Positions 34,081-44,844 of a stretch of 64,000 nt of DNA are shown piece by piece. Source of the DNA: Poa pratensis. Its lineage: Eukaryota; Streptophyta; Magnoliopsida; Poales; Poaceae. The DNA is taken from contig CAMZMU010000035.1 in NCBI GenBank assembly GCA_947311845.1, positions 2,564,532 to 2,628,531 on the forward strand, given 5' to 3'. Under the pieces are notes generated by a model. It searched no databases. It was not told where the DNA came from and saw only the letters and a program-made list of their open reading frames with translations. Position 1 is the stretch's first letter, and every line of letters starts with the position of its first letter. A program made the position numbers and the translations under genes.

Positions 34081-34635
34081 TGTTCCAACCAGTGCTCTCG
34101 ACCTACCTCAGATGACATGCGTCGTGCATGCTACAGTACTCCCATGGTTAGAGTGGTATCTTCTATTTTTCCTGAAAAATAATGCATGGCTTTCCGGAGA
34201 ACTTATGCCCGTCACACACAGTGATACTAGCAGCATATCCAAATCCACCGGATGTGGTTGTCGGGAACCGATTCTCTCTCGGCCAACCAAACTTTGAAAT
34301 TCTACGTCTGACTATAATTTGCGTGGAAAAATTTAGGCTATGGACGGACAGGAGAAGTGGTCTAGGGTACAGTTGCTAGCAATGGAGAGAGAGAGCCGGA
34401 GAGGAAACGAAATTGTAGCGTTGATTCTTCTTCTTCATAGCCTCATAGGACGATGGGCCGGGACAAGGGAGCAAATGAGGCGGGGCCTCTCATCGACTTC
34501 GGGCCCAGGTGCATTCAAGCGCGCACAGTACCGTCAAGAACCCCCATAAATTAAGATGCTCCTACACTGGCTGAGAGCCTGAGACACAGCACAGGGTTCC
34601 CGCGGGCAAGGGCCACGTCCTGATCTCACCTCATT
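34081..34635. other. Unassigned DNA
   Basis: No gene, RNA or repeat could be named; the short ORFs have no domain-like sequence. Confidence 0.35.
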
Positions 34636-34646
34636 TCCTCCATCCA

Positions 34647-35950
34647 TTTTTTTTTTTGAATAATGGCAGGAGAGCTGCCATGCTGCATTAATAGTGGGAG
34701 TAAAAGGTTCAAAGGAAAAAAGAGCACAAAAAAATAAAGACAAACCGCACAAACAACGGGTCTCGCAGTCCACATGACGCCAACCCCCGTCGCACAAAAC
34801 ACACGCCACCGTATCCCGGAGCCGCTCCGACATCCCCGGCTCGGACGAACCACAGCGCCGCGCGGAATAGACGCATTGTAGCCCATGCTACACAAGAAGA
34901 CCACCGGTAGGCCATGGGGTCGCGCCAAGAAGATTCGGGACCACCGACCCGACACGCCTTCCAAAAGCGTCAACCGGGCTGGGCCGACGACCTCGCTACC
35001 CTCATAGCACAAGGAGGCCACCAATGTCTTCCTGTGCCCCGGCCAAACCCTATCGCCGCAAGGTCATCCTAGGCCACCACCTCGACGCACATCCACCGTT
35101 CGGAGCCGCCGCCCTCGACCTCAAAGCAACTGTACAACTATCGCAAATCCGCCATACCACAAGGTTCAAGGATTCCAAAGGCGGCGCCTTCAAGAAGGTA
35201 GCAACATAGATGTCGTCGTCGCCGGCTCAATGAGCTCGGATTTTCACCTGGGAATCACTTGAAACTTGCCACAACAGGATGTTGCTCCACAATGACGCCT
35301 TCAAGAAGGATTGCGAAGCTCAAGGCACCGCTGTCATCGGCACCGAACTAGTCGATGCAAAGCTTTCGCTTGGAGTACCATCACCGCCGTCACGCCACAC
35401 ATGGAGGCCGGGATGGTAGCAGCGCCAACAGGCCAAACCGGTAACCTTGCTGCCAACCACCAGACGCATCGACGGGACGAAGCCGATGGAACCTCAGCCG
35501 GAGCACCAGATCTGACAGAGACCGCCACGACCGGCCATATCGCTGCTCAGGCCACCAGCAGCCTCCCCGCCGTGGGCCGCGAGCCCGAGACGCCCGCGCC
35601 AAGGGCACCGACTCGCGAGATGACCCACCATCGCGAGCCCGAGACGCCTGCGCCAAGGTCACTGGAGCATCGAATCTGCTGCCGCCCGTGTCACTTAGGC
35701 TATAGGCCTTGCCGGCCGCGACCACCATGGCTTGGGGCCGCCGCCCCGGCACTCAGCGGCTTCGTTGTCACAGCGCCTCGAGGGGAAACTCCCCACCGAC
35801 ATCTTAACAGGGGCGCTCGTGGCTTTGCCGGCGGCCCCTCCGACAGCGGTGAATCGGGGAGTGGTGGCGGGGTCCCTACGGCGTCAGCGGTAGGGTTTCC
35901 CCGGTGTGGCCAGAGGAGGGCGAAGCGGGGGTCTATTCCGTTCCCTAGGA
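34647..35950 (-). mobile_element. Poly(A)-tailed retroposon (1.3 kb) with target duplication
   Basis: An 11-bp target duplication TCCTCCATCCA (34636-34646 and 35951-35961) flanks an element whose plus strand begins with 11 T residues, i.e. a poly(A) tail at the minus-strand 3' end. The inside is GC-rich; ORFs on both strands (for example 35311-35976 and 34626-35024) lack recognisable domains. Structure and size fit a non-autonomous, LINE-mobilised retroposon. The T-run-led, GC-rich segment at 2969-4240 looks similar in organisation. Confidence 0.75.
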
Positions 35951-35961
35951 TCCTCCATCCA

Positions 35962-36294
35962 CCTAGTAGATTTTGATTAGGACACCACACTGTCATCCTA
36001 ATTGTTGAGCGTACAGGCCACACACACAGTGACCCCATCAGGGCACGAGCAGTGGAAGCAGTGGCTTTGTACTGCCTCAGTACAGCCATCTAGGTATGGA
36101 ATTATGAAGCTATAGCTAGTTATTTTTTCACCCAAAACCAACAACTAACGCCCCGTATGTAGTGATCTCAGCAAAGTACATGTGACCAACCCTCTTTCCT
36201 CATTTTCCCTCTCTCTTTCCTCTCTATTTCTTTCCTTTCTCCGACGAAGAGGCGAGCTCCTCTGCAGGCCACAACTTCACTTTTGAGGCTATCG
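35962..36294. other. Host flank left of the MULE, no gene seen
   Basis: Includes a pyrimidine-rich stretch at 36190-36240. Nothing else recognised. Confidence 0.4.
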
Positions 36295-36303
36295 CTTTTC
36301 TAG

Positions 36304-36476
36304 GAGTGAAATGCTTGTACAGTCCTGGAAGTTGCTGGCTATGTCGAAAGTGAGCAGTTCAGTCCTTAATGTTGCTTAGGAGGTGCATCAACGGTCCTGT
36401 CTACGTATGGGCACTGTATTACGCTGACGTGGAAAGTGAGCAGGCCCCGCACGGCGCGCAGCGAGCCCAGCGTCTC
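36304..36476 (+). repeat. MULE left terminal inverted repeat
   Basis: Matches the reverse complement of 41796-41988, including GGAAGTTGCTGGCTATGTCG, TTGCTTAGGAGGTGCATCAA and GTCTACGTATGGGCACTG. It lacks a segment of about 25 bases present in the right arm and reads GTGAGC there. Confidence 0.93.
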
Positions 36477-36713
36477 CTCGCATCCTGTGGCAAATATGCA
36501 GATGCCCCCTGCAGCCGTGTTCACAAGTAAAATTGAGTCTGCAGTCCCCTGTTCCCCTGCTTTTCTTCGCGGAGCGCTCGAGGTAAGCTGCGACGACGGC
36601 GGCGGGAAGCACATGATCGGCGGCAGAAGGAGGTGAGAGTCGTGGCCGGCGGAGGCGATTGACAGCTGCCATCAGGGTGACCTTGGCGGCGCAGCAAATA
36701 TTCGGCTGCGCAG

Positions 36714-39700
36714 ATGGCGCCCGCTCGTCGACGGGAAGGAGACCCTTTTCCTGTGTACGGTGAGTTCGAATCTTTTGGCCGCTAGTCCCAATTTTTCGGT
36801 TGTTTCGCAGTTAGTTTAGAATACATTGGAATGTTGCATGTTATGGTAGAGTTTTTTTTGGAGTTCGTGGATTAAGGCTTAGGGTTTCAGGTGGCGGAAA
36901 GGTCTGAACTTTTGTTGTATTTCCGGTTGAATTTCAGATGACGGTAGTGAAATGTTTTCACTGGAAGTGATCCATGGAGGGTTTTTTGTTGGATGTGGAA
37001 GCAATAGGTCGTATGTGGATGGTACAAAAGTTTGCTATGATGGCTGCAACTGTGATACTTGGTCTGCACTTTATCTTGAAGATGTAATCGAGGATTTAGG
37101 CTATGAGGTAGCAGGCAGAATAGATGTTTACTGGTTGTTGCCAGGAATGCAGATAAATGAAGATGGCCTTCGGTTGATATCAGGAGACAGAGATGCATTG
37201 GACATGATTGCTAAAGTGAAGCAGGGGCACAGGTTTCTGATGTTGTATCTTGATCATGATCCAGCCAGCAAAGCTAGTGCATTTGATGATGTAGTTGCTA
37301 ATACTGTAGTTAATTTACCACCTGTGATTAGTCCAGTGAAGCAATTCAGTGCTGCAACAAATGCTTCTATTGTTATTGTGCAAGATCTCCAAGTGATAGA
37401 TGGCAGTGTTGCAAATTCAGGTGCAAGGAGGAGATCAAACAGAGGAGCTGTTATCGTAGAAGATGGAGACAATGACAATGGAACTGACAGTGATGAAGAT
37501 TACGTTCCAGAGATCGTTGACAGTGACAATGATATAGAAGATGGTGATGACGACCTGTACCAGCAGTATGCAGATCATGAAAAAAAGGAGGTGAAGGTGA
37601 TTCCAGAAGGAGAAATGTCTGAAGATGAGTTCTTTGAGCCTGCTGAATCTGATGACGAAACAAATAGATTCAACTTCAAATCATTTGTGGCAGAAGATAT
37701 GCATGATCCCAAGTTTCATGTGGGTCAGATATTCCAATCAATTGACCAGCTGAGGAAGGCTGTAAGAGAGCACAGTTGCAAGGAGAGGAAGAAAATCACA
37801 TTTCCCAAGAATGACAAGACAAGACTTCTAGCTAAATGTGAAGAACCCTGCCCATGGGAACTGTATGCTTCCACTGACAGTAGAACAAAGGCCATTATGG
37901 TGAAAAGGTTTCAAGAGGAACACACTTGTGAGAGCACATGGAATGTTAGGTCATTTACAGCAAAATACATTGGCAAGCACTATGTTGATCAGATAAGAGC
38001 CAATGAAAAGATAACACTGAAGGGTCTTCGTCAGTTAGTGCAGAAAGATTGGAATATGACCCCAAAAAGGGATAAGCTTGGAAGAGCAAGGAAATATGCA
38101 TTTGAAATCATATATGGGGATGAGACTGCCCAGTACAATCAGCTCTGGGATTTTGGGCAGGAGCTGAGGAGATCCAACCCAGGTAGTACATTTTTCTTGT
38201 TGTTGGATGATGCAGGGCACTTCCAAAGATGTTATTTCTCTATTGATGCATGCAAAAGGGGGTTCCTTGCTGGTTGTAGGCCTGTTATTTTTCTAGATGG
38301 CTGCCATTTGAAGACAAAGTTTGGGGGGATTTTATTAACTGCAATAGGAATGGATCCTAATGATTGCATCTTTCCTGTGGCTTTTGCTGTTGTTGAAGTT
38401 GAGAACACAAGCTCTTGGAAGTGGTTTCTGACCGCTCTGAAACAAGACCTTGGCATCGAGAACACATCATCATGGACCATCATGTCTGACAAACAGAAAG
38501 TAAGCTACTTGTCCAATCTGATATTCATGTATGCATTTTATACACATGTACCTCTTTTTTTGCAAATTTGTCGACTAGTCGAGGACACATGTAGTACTAT
38601 TCTTGTCGACTGGTCGAGGTCACATGTATCTATATTGTTTTAATTTGTCAACTAGTGGAGGACACTAACAAGGGTTTCACTTAATTTCAGGGATTAATAA
38701 AGGCTGTTACAGAGTTGTTTCCACATTCTGGTCATAGATTCTGTGTGAGACACCTTTGGCAGAATTTCAACAAAAATTTCAAAGGGGAGGTGCTCAAGAA
38801 TCAGCTGTGGAAATGTGCTAGAAGCAGCACTGCTGTCAAGTGGCAGGAGAACATGGATACCATGCTGGTTTTAAGCAAAACAGCACACGATTGGCTAGAG
38901 GATCTGCCACCTGCCACATGGGTTAGAGCATTCCAGAGTGATTTTCCTAAGTGTGATGTTCTCTTGAACAATAATTGTGAAGTATTCAATAAATATATCC
39001 TAGATGCAAGAGAAATGCCTATTCTTGCCATGATTCAACAAATTAAGAGCCAACTGACAACTAGAATGTATTGCAAGCAGATTGAAGCTAAGTCGATGAC
39101 TGGTACAATTTGCCCTAAAATTAGAAAGAAATTGCAGAAGCATGTCGAATGGTCCAACAATTGTGAAGCTAAGCCATCTGGGGGTGGAATATTTGAAATT
39201 GGCGAAAGGGGCACTCCATACACTGTTGACCTCAAGAAAAGGACTTGTAGCTGCAGAAGGTGGGATTTGTCTGGTATTCCATGCTGGCATGCTGTGTCAG
39301 CTATGAGGCATGATAAAATATCACCAGAGAGCTATGTTAGTAGCTGCTACTCCATTGAAAAATATTGGAAAGCTTATGAGCACATTATTTGGCCATGTAG
39401 AGATGTAAGAGAATGGGAAAAGGTTGATGGCAGGACAATTCTAGCTCCCAAATTTGAGAAGAAGGTTGGCAGGCCACAGAAAAATAGAAGGCAGCAACCA
39501 GAGGAGAAAGAAGGAAAGAAAGGAGAGAAGAAAATCAGTAAGCAAGGAACAATCATACACTGTAGTTACTGTGGAAAGTCAGGGCACAACAGAGGTGGAT
39601 GTAGTGACTGTAAGTTAGGTTTAGTTCCTGAAAAAAATTCAAACAAAGTGAGGGCAGAAACAAATGTTGAAGATACTGATGTGGAACATGTTGCACTTGT

Positions 39701-40666
39701 CACAAAGGTAATTATCTGAGATATTTATCTTGCAATTATATTTTGTAGCACATTTTATTAGTACTCATGTGTGCTATTCTGATTTGTAGGACCATTACTT
39801 GCAGACAATGGAATTTGTTGGACAGGGCACAAAAACATATGAGCCTGAAATACTTAATGAATTATTAGATGAGGTGATTACCTAGCATGATTGTACACAC
39901 GTTTCCTGTATATATTATTACGTCGACTGATTATCTAACATGCTTTGATTTGTTACAGAGAGCAAGTAGGGAAAAAGAGCAACCTCATTTCACTCCTTTA
40001 CCTGATTGCACATTCATACAGGAGAATGTGCCAAGTCAGATACCAGTTCAGCCAACTACAATAAGCAAGGAAGAAAATCTGTTAAGAAAGAGGAGTGTTA
40101 TTGCAGCAGCAAAGCTGAAAGCTGCAGCTGAGAGGAGAGATATAGCTGATCAAGAAAAATTTGATGCAGCTATGGCTAAGCTGGCAGAAGAAGAAGAACA
40201 AAGAGCTGAAGCAATAGAGAAAAAAAAAGCTGAAGCTTTAGCAAAGAAGTTAGCTAATGAAGAGAAGAGAAAGGCTGAAAGAGAAGCAAAGCAGCTTGCT
40301 GCTGAAGCAAAGAAGTTGGCAGCTGAACAAAAGAAGAAGGAACTTCAACAAGAGAAACTAGCACAAGCTGAGAAGAAAAGGCTGGAGCAGGAAGCTAAGA
40401 AAAAAGAAGCACAACAAGCTAAGCTTGCACTTCAAGAGAAGAGGAGGTTAGATCAGGAAGCTAGGAGAAGAGAAATAGAAGAAAGTAAGCAGAGACTAGA
40501 AGAAGAAGCCAGGCAGAAGGCCTCTCAGGTGCAAAGTAAGAGAAAAGCAGGACAAGGAAGCAGCTACATCTCCAGGGCACCTTTCAAGAAACCAAGGAAG
40601 GAATCCATGTTTGATTATTTGAAAGGCCCACCTCCTGGCTCCCTTCAGGATGAAAATGAAGAGTAG
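36714..40666 (+). CDS. MuDR-type (MULE) transposase, five exons, intact
   Basis: The protein cuts and rejoins DNA at the MULE termini. Exons 36714-36759, 36938-38499, 38691-39707, 39790-39873 and 39959-40666 join in phase with GT-AG introns to 1,138 codons plus stop. The start MAPARRREGDPFP is chosen because its donor (G|GTGAGT) restores frame with the next exon; the next ATG is at 36952. In order: an N-terminal plant MULE domain (EDLGYEVAGRIDVYWLLPG), an acidic linker, the MuDR DNA-binding region (FHVGQIFQSIDQLRKAV), the MULE catalytic domain (RPVIFLDGCHLKTKFGG, IFPVAFAVVE, WTIMSDKQKGLIKA, HRFCVRHLWQNF), a SWIM zinc finger (CSCRRWDLSGIPCWHA), a CCHC knuckle (CSYCGKSGHNRGGC) and a long Lys/Glu/Ala-rich coiled coil (40080-40530). 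No internal stop is seen. The exact role of the coiled coil is unknown. Confidence 0.92.
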
Positions 40667-41078
40667 TGCTTCATTTGTTTCAGTTAGAGCTATTTTAGTT
40701 TATGTTTGGTTCACTAATGTAAGAAGTGACAAGTAAAACTTCTATTTTGTGCTATGTACTGCTGGAGAAATCATTTTGTTGCCATGTGCTTTATGAACAA
40801 ATACTTCAAATGTGGTTTTGCAATTGGCCAGATTGTTGCAAATATTTTACTTCCCTTGATCAGTCCAGAAGTGCTCAGATAAATGACAGCAATGTCAACT
40901 TTGTCGACGACACATGTACCTCTATATAGTTTGGCACTTGTCGACTAGTCGAGACACATGACTACAATAGCAACAGTTTATTCATCACAATTTCATTTAT
41001 TCAGAACATACATCAAACTGCAAACATTACATCACACGCTACCAAATTCTGTTACTCTAAAACACACTAAAAATTACA

Positions 41079-41583
41079 TCAGTGCTTGCTCACATACACA
41101 AACATGAGAAACAGGAAGAGTCCTACAGCAAATATCACAGCTTTCAGCAACCAAATGATCTCGTCCAATTGCCTCTCGATTGCACTGCTTTCATTCTTTC
41201 TCTTCTTGCTTCCTCCTTTTCCTGCCATTGCATATGTGCTCTGCATTGAACTACTGCCCACGCTTTGATCTTGCACAGCTTCATAATTATTCTCCAAATG
41301 CTCCTGTTAATCATTCTCCCACATCCACATGTCAGAACCACCCTTCTCTGCTGAATCAAATGCCAAAACCAAAATCAGTACCAAACTTTCAGAGCGAGAA
41401 CAAAAACACCAGAAATTCATAGAGAAATACCGCATGATTTGGACACTTGTAGAAATGGCGCATGTAGTTTGTCGAAGTCTTCGATACATAGTGGCGAACC
41501 TTGCGGAATTTGCAGTCCTTGCACATCACGAGCGGAAATCGTCGGCGCTCCATGTCCTCCGACGAGCTTCCGTCGCCACCCAT
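41079..41583 (-). CDS. GRF-like zinc-finger protein with C-terminal membrane helix (MULE second gene)
   Basis: Two exons, 41583-41431 and 41303-41079 (GT-AG, phase 0), give 125 residues. The N-terminal half (MGGDGSSSEDMERRR...) contains CKDCKFRKVRHYVSKTST followed by RHFYKCPNH, a GRF-type zinc-finger pattern (C-x2-C ... FYKCPNH). Then come a charged basic and coiled region (GGSKKRKNES, IERQLDEIIWLL) and a strongly hydrophobic end (AVIFAVGLFLFLMFVYV) followed by SKH, a likely tail anchor. It lies inside the MULE, convergent with the transposase, in the position that mudrB occupies in maize MuDR, but it is not evidently homologous to MURB. Function is unknown. Both splice sites and the frame are intact, which suggests selection or youth. 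Confidence 0.75.
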
Positions 41584-41795
41584 GACGAATAGAGGAACAT
41601 AGCAAGGAGTCCTACCCGCCGGCCGTCGCCTCCGCCTCCGCTATTCCTTCCTACTCCGACCAACTACTGCCGTCGCCGCCGAGCTGCACCGGCCGCCGGC
41701 TGCTCATTCCCTACCGCCCAGATGGGGAATTTCTCGATCTAGGGTTGGCAACAGGCACAGACGGACCATCTAAACAAAATAACTCTTCGGAGAGG

Positions 41796-41988
41796 GAGAT
41801 GCTGGGCTCGCTGCGCGCCGTGCGGGGCCTGCTCACTTTCCACGTCAGCGTAATACAGTGCCCATACGTAGACAGGACCGTTGATGCACCTCCTAAGCAA
41901 TATTAAGGACTGAACTGATGCGTTTCGTGAGTTCCGGACCGTTTTCGACATAGCCAGCAACTTCCAGGACTGTACAAGCATTTCACTC
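41796..41988 (-). repeat. MULE right terminal inverted repeat
   Basis: Reverse-complement match to 36304-36476, with an additional segment near 41926-41952 that is absent on the left. The outer end GAGTGAAATGC abuts the target duplication at 41989. Confidence 0.93.
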
Positions 41989-42241
41989 CTTTTCTAGCTT
42001 CGGTGCACCACGTAGGTTGAAGCATACCGTTGGCCATGCCCTCTCTCACTCTCTGGTGGTACAGAAATGGAAAGCAATTAGTGCAGTGGGTGCGTACTTG
42101 CTGTCGTTGCTCCCTGGATCACCGTGCCTTCCCATGTGCAAACAACAAGGGACGCTCCTCTCCCTCACGCCATGCACGCCAGCTCCTTCGCCGTGGCCGG
42201 AGGAGAAGCAGCGTCGCGTCCAGAGAAGAAACTTCCTTAGG

Positions 42242-42557
42242 ATCAAACGGAGCTTGGCTCTGATGGTTGGGTTCCCTGTGGTGGAACCAGCCCACCCAGG
42301 TTCAAGTCCTAGACTTGACATGGGCGTTTGCATTTACCTGGATTTATTCCAGGTTTATCCGGCGCTATTCTTTCAGTGGTAGGTGGCGTGCCCGTCAACA
42401 GCGAGGCGCCTGTGGTGACTTCGTCAACCTCAAGATCTGCCGGCTCAGTCCTTCAGAGGTGCTCATAGGGGTAGGGTGTGCGTGTGTGCGTTCATAGGGG
42501 TGAGTGTACGTGCGTATTTGTGAGCGTCTGTGTTGTACTGTGTTCTCAAAAAAAAAA
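42242..42557 (+). mobile_element. Au-type SINE, full length
   Basis: A tRNA-derived SINE with an A-box region (TGGCTCTGATGGTTGGG), a perfect B box GGTTCAAGTCC at 42299-42309, the Au-family body (AGGCGCCTGTGGTGACTTCG, GGTAGGGTGTGCGTGTGTGC, TCATAGGGGTGAGTGTACG) and an A-run. A perfect 14-bp target duplication GAAACTTCCTTAGG flanks it (42228-42241 and 42558-42571). It lies between the MULE and the protease gene. Confidence 0.95.
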
Positions 42558-42571
42558 GAAACTTCCTTAGG

Positions 42572-43214
42572 GCAATCCTCCGTAGTTTAAGCATTTTCGC
42601 TGTATCTAACTAGACACATGACAGCACTAGACTAGTATAATCACCCAGGCGAGCACACTTTGGATAAAGAGAGATAATTAGTCAAGTGGGTCACGACAAG
42701 TCAGCCAAAGCAGTCGCGGTCAGCATCATCTTGCATGTATGCATGCAAAAGCAAGAGGATGTGTGATGCGAGACCGATCGGTCACCAGCAAATTTAATCA
42801 TTTCATTAGGGACCCATGTTTGTCGGACGTAATACTTTGTCACGTGCATTTCCCAGCTTTCAAGGAATCCAAATCTCGATTTCCAGACATGAAAAAAATA
42901 GTACGGTAATTACCCGACAAATGAACAAAGTTGGTTCAAGCAGCATTTCAACACGTACGGAGCTAGCTAGCAGAGACGAGAGATCCATGGCGATCGATCG
43001 AGCTCGAGCCCATCAGCACGTACTACGGAGCTAGACGACGACGAGGACGACAGTTACAGTAGACCCATCCAGTCCACAAGACAGACACAGGCTGTCTTTG
43101 TCGCTGTCCTTCGCCTTTGCCTACGCCGCTCTCCCGCTACACTCCACACTTCCACTTAATTACCACGCGCTAATTAATCACTCCCTAATCAACCCGGTGA
43201 CCAAGCTCGCTTCA
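42572..43214 (-). other. 3' flank and UTR of the aspartic protease
   Basis: No gene seen. On the minus strand this is downstream of the protease stop codon at 43215-43217; no canonical AATAAA was evident in my reading. Confidence 0.4.
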
Positions 43215-44735
43215 CTAGCACTTGTTGGCGGCGAAGCCGACGGTGTTCTTGGCGGTGTCGAAGGAGACCCGGACGCCCTGCTGCTGCACGTTCCCGAGGA
43301 TGGACACGGCGCCGCTGGTCCCCGCGAACGCCAGGCAGTACGTGCCCGCCCCGTCCACCGGGATCAGGTAGTTCTTGGCCGGCAGCTTCAGCTCCCCGCC
43401 GCCCTCGAACCGCAGCGCCACCGCGGGCACCTGCACGCTGCTCCGGCCCGACAGGTCGTAGCAGGTGTCGAAGAGGGAGACGCCCGAGGTTCTGGGAAGG
43501 GACTGGGTGCCCTGCGCGAAGGCGTCGCGGAGCGCGGCGTAGGCGGAGGACTGGAGCCGCGTGACCGCCGTGCCGGAGTCCACGATCACGCCACCGGATC
43601 CGGTGTCGTCCATGGCGAAGGTTGAAGGTGGGATGGCGAGCGGGGCGCCGCCGACGGAGATGCCGGTCAGGGCCACGTAGTAGAAGGTGTTTGTGCGCGG
43701 GCTGCGGACCAGCGGCGCCGTGACGACCGCGGCTGCGGCGGACTGGGCGTCGGTGTCGGTGCCGAAGTGGAGGGTGGAGGCGGAGGGGGAGTCGCGGTCG
43801 ACGAGGCAGTAGGAGAAGGCGGTGGCGGAGATCTGGGACGGGAAGGAGAGCGGACCGCCTCCTAGAGCCAGCAGCCCGGCCGCGCCGACGAAGAGGCCCT
43901 CGTTGTCGTGGCCGCACCCGATGGCGACGTCGGAGACCGGCGCGGAGTCCCCCAGCGTGAGCGTCTCGGTCGCGAAGTCGCCCACGGTGTATGACCCGTC
44001 CCCGTAGGCGACCTCGTAGAGGCAGGCCCCCGTGGCGTTGCGGCAGGCGGCGGCGTCGAGGTCGTGGCAGCGCGGGGAGTCGCAGCCGACGGCGGCGTAG
44101 GAGGCGGAGAGGGAGGGGTCGTAGACGGGGTCGGACTGCGCGTAGCAGTCGGCGCAGGGCTGGCACTGCAGCCAGGTGACGTCGCTCCCCGTGTCCAGCA
44201 CCATGTAGAGCTGCCGCGCCGGGCGGCCCACGCCGACGCGCGAGAAGTACTCGCCGCTGCCCTGCCCGACGCCGGACACCACCGGGCCCTGGATGTCGGC
44301 GGCGGAGGCGGAGAAGAGCGGGTTGGTGTCGGATGGGAGGAGGGAGGAGGTGGTGATGCCGTCGGCGGCGAGGGACGCGCGGGCGGAGACGGCGGCGGCC
44401 CGGGCGGAGTCGCGGCGCAGGCGGGCGAGCACCAGGGACTTGTATCTCGCGTGCCGGCCTTGCTCTGACGGGAGGAAGTCGCGCGAGTGGAGGTGGAGGG
44501 TGAGGCGGCCTGGCGTCGTTGGGCCGGGCTCGTGGACGCCGTCGGTTGCGGCGAGGGACTGGTGGAGCGGGAGCGCGTCGGTGGAGACGGCGGCGCGGGC
44601 GCGCGACAGGGACGCGGCCACGTCGAGCGTCTCGGTGTGCGTGTCCGCCGGCGTGTGGTGGCGGGAGAGCGCCGGCGCCGGGCAGGCGAGGAGCAGGACC
44701 AGGATGAGGAGCTGCATTGTGGCCGCTGGCTCCAT
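43215..44735 (-). CDS. Nepenthesin-type aspartic protease (A1 family), intact and intronless
   Basis: A secreted pepsin-like endopeptidase of 506 residues; relatives include ASPG1-like and CND41-like plant proteases. A signal peptide (MQLLILVLLLACPAPALS) and a long Ser/Ala-rich propeptide (LHLHSRDFLPSEQGRH) precede the catalytic part, which opens GSGEYFSRVGVGRP. The two active-site loops are LDTGSDVTWLQCQPC and IVDSGTAVTRL; the flap region is near YGDGSYTVGDFATETLTLG. The Cys-rich nepenthesin insert (CQPCADCYAQSDPVYDP ... CDSPRC) is present, and the C-terminus is SILGNVQQQGVRVSFDTAKN ... FAANKC. Two starts are possible: ATG at 44735 (MEPAAT) or 44717 (MQLLIL). The three upstream relics conserve only the second. 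A longer upstream opening to 44915 is probably 5' UTR. The substrate is unknown. Confidence 0.92.
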   Translation of the reverse strand: MEPAATMQLLILVLLLACPAPALSRHHTPADTHTETLDVAASLSRARAAVSTDALPLHQSLAATDGVHEPGPTTPGRLTLHLHSRDFLPSEQGRHARYKSLVLARLRRDSARAAAVSARASLAADGITTSSLLPSDTNPLFSASAADIQGPVVSGVGQGSGEYFSRVGVGRPARQLYMVLDTGSDVTWLQCQPCADCYAQSDPVYDPSLSASYAAVGCDSPRCHDLDAAACRNATGACLYEVAYGDGSYTVGDFATETLTLGDSAPVSDVAIGCGHDNEGLFVGAAGLLALGGGPLSFPSQISATAFSYCLVDRDSPSASTLHFGTDTDAQSAAAAVVTAPLVRSPRTNTFYYVALTGISVGGAPLAIPPSTFAMDDTGSGGVIVDSGTAVTRLQSSAYAALRDAFAQGTQSLPRTSGVSLFDTCYDLSGRSSVQVPAVALRFEGGGELKLPAKNYLIPVDGAGTYCLAFAGTSGAVSILGNVQQQGVRVSFDTAKNTVGFAANKC

Positions 44736-44835
44736 CGCAGAGGTGGTGGTGGTTGGAGTGGAGTGAAGAGTGAGTGACTGAAAGAGAGGGGAATGGGAAT
44801 GAATGTAGGAGAGGGAGAAGCGCGTGGAGATGGAT

Positions 44836-44844
44836 CTCACGTCA
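44836..44844 (-). promoter_or_regulatory. Conserved TGACGTGAG motif in the protease proximal promoter
   Basis: On the minus strand this is TGACGTGAG, an ACGT-core bZIP-type site about 100 bases upstream of the ATG. The surrounding GGATCTCACGTCATTCCTC recurs (some copies altered by one or two bases) in upstream repeat units near 48440, 49930, 50655, 51305, 54238 and 58067, whereas the unit near 46430 has lost it. The binding factor is inferred only from the core. Confidence 0.5.

Larger units (their letters stand above)
36304..41988 (+). mobile_element. Complete, potentially autonomous Mutator-like element (5,685 bp)
   Basis: A perfect 9-bp target duplication CTTTTCTAG (36295-36303 and 41989-41997) flanks terminal inverted repeats beginning GAGTGAAATGCTTGTACAGTCC. 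The left arm is about 36304-36476 and the right about 41796-41988, near identical apart from a roughly 25-base segment present only in the right arm. Inside are an intact spliced MuDR-type transposase gene on the plus strand and a two-exon gene on the minus strand, transcribed towards each other. The short gap between their ends and the second intron share a palindromic motif. Length, TIRs, target duplication and open frames fit a recently active element. Confidence 0.95.

Noticed and set aside
35311..35976. 221-codon ORF, plus strand
   Set aside because: Lies inside the retroposon, opposite to its sense, and overruns the target duplication; no domain.
36952..38643. Transposase starting at 36952 as a single-exon gene ending at 38643
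   Set aside because: A short upstream exon joins in frame across a good intron, and the donor at 38500 with an acceptor at 38690 restores the MULE domain; the tail after 38499 is intron.
43189..44166. 325-codon ORF on the minus strand
   Set aside because: Shadow of the aspartic protease in another frame of the same strand; Arg/Leu-rich with no motif.
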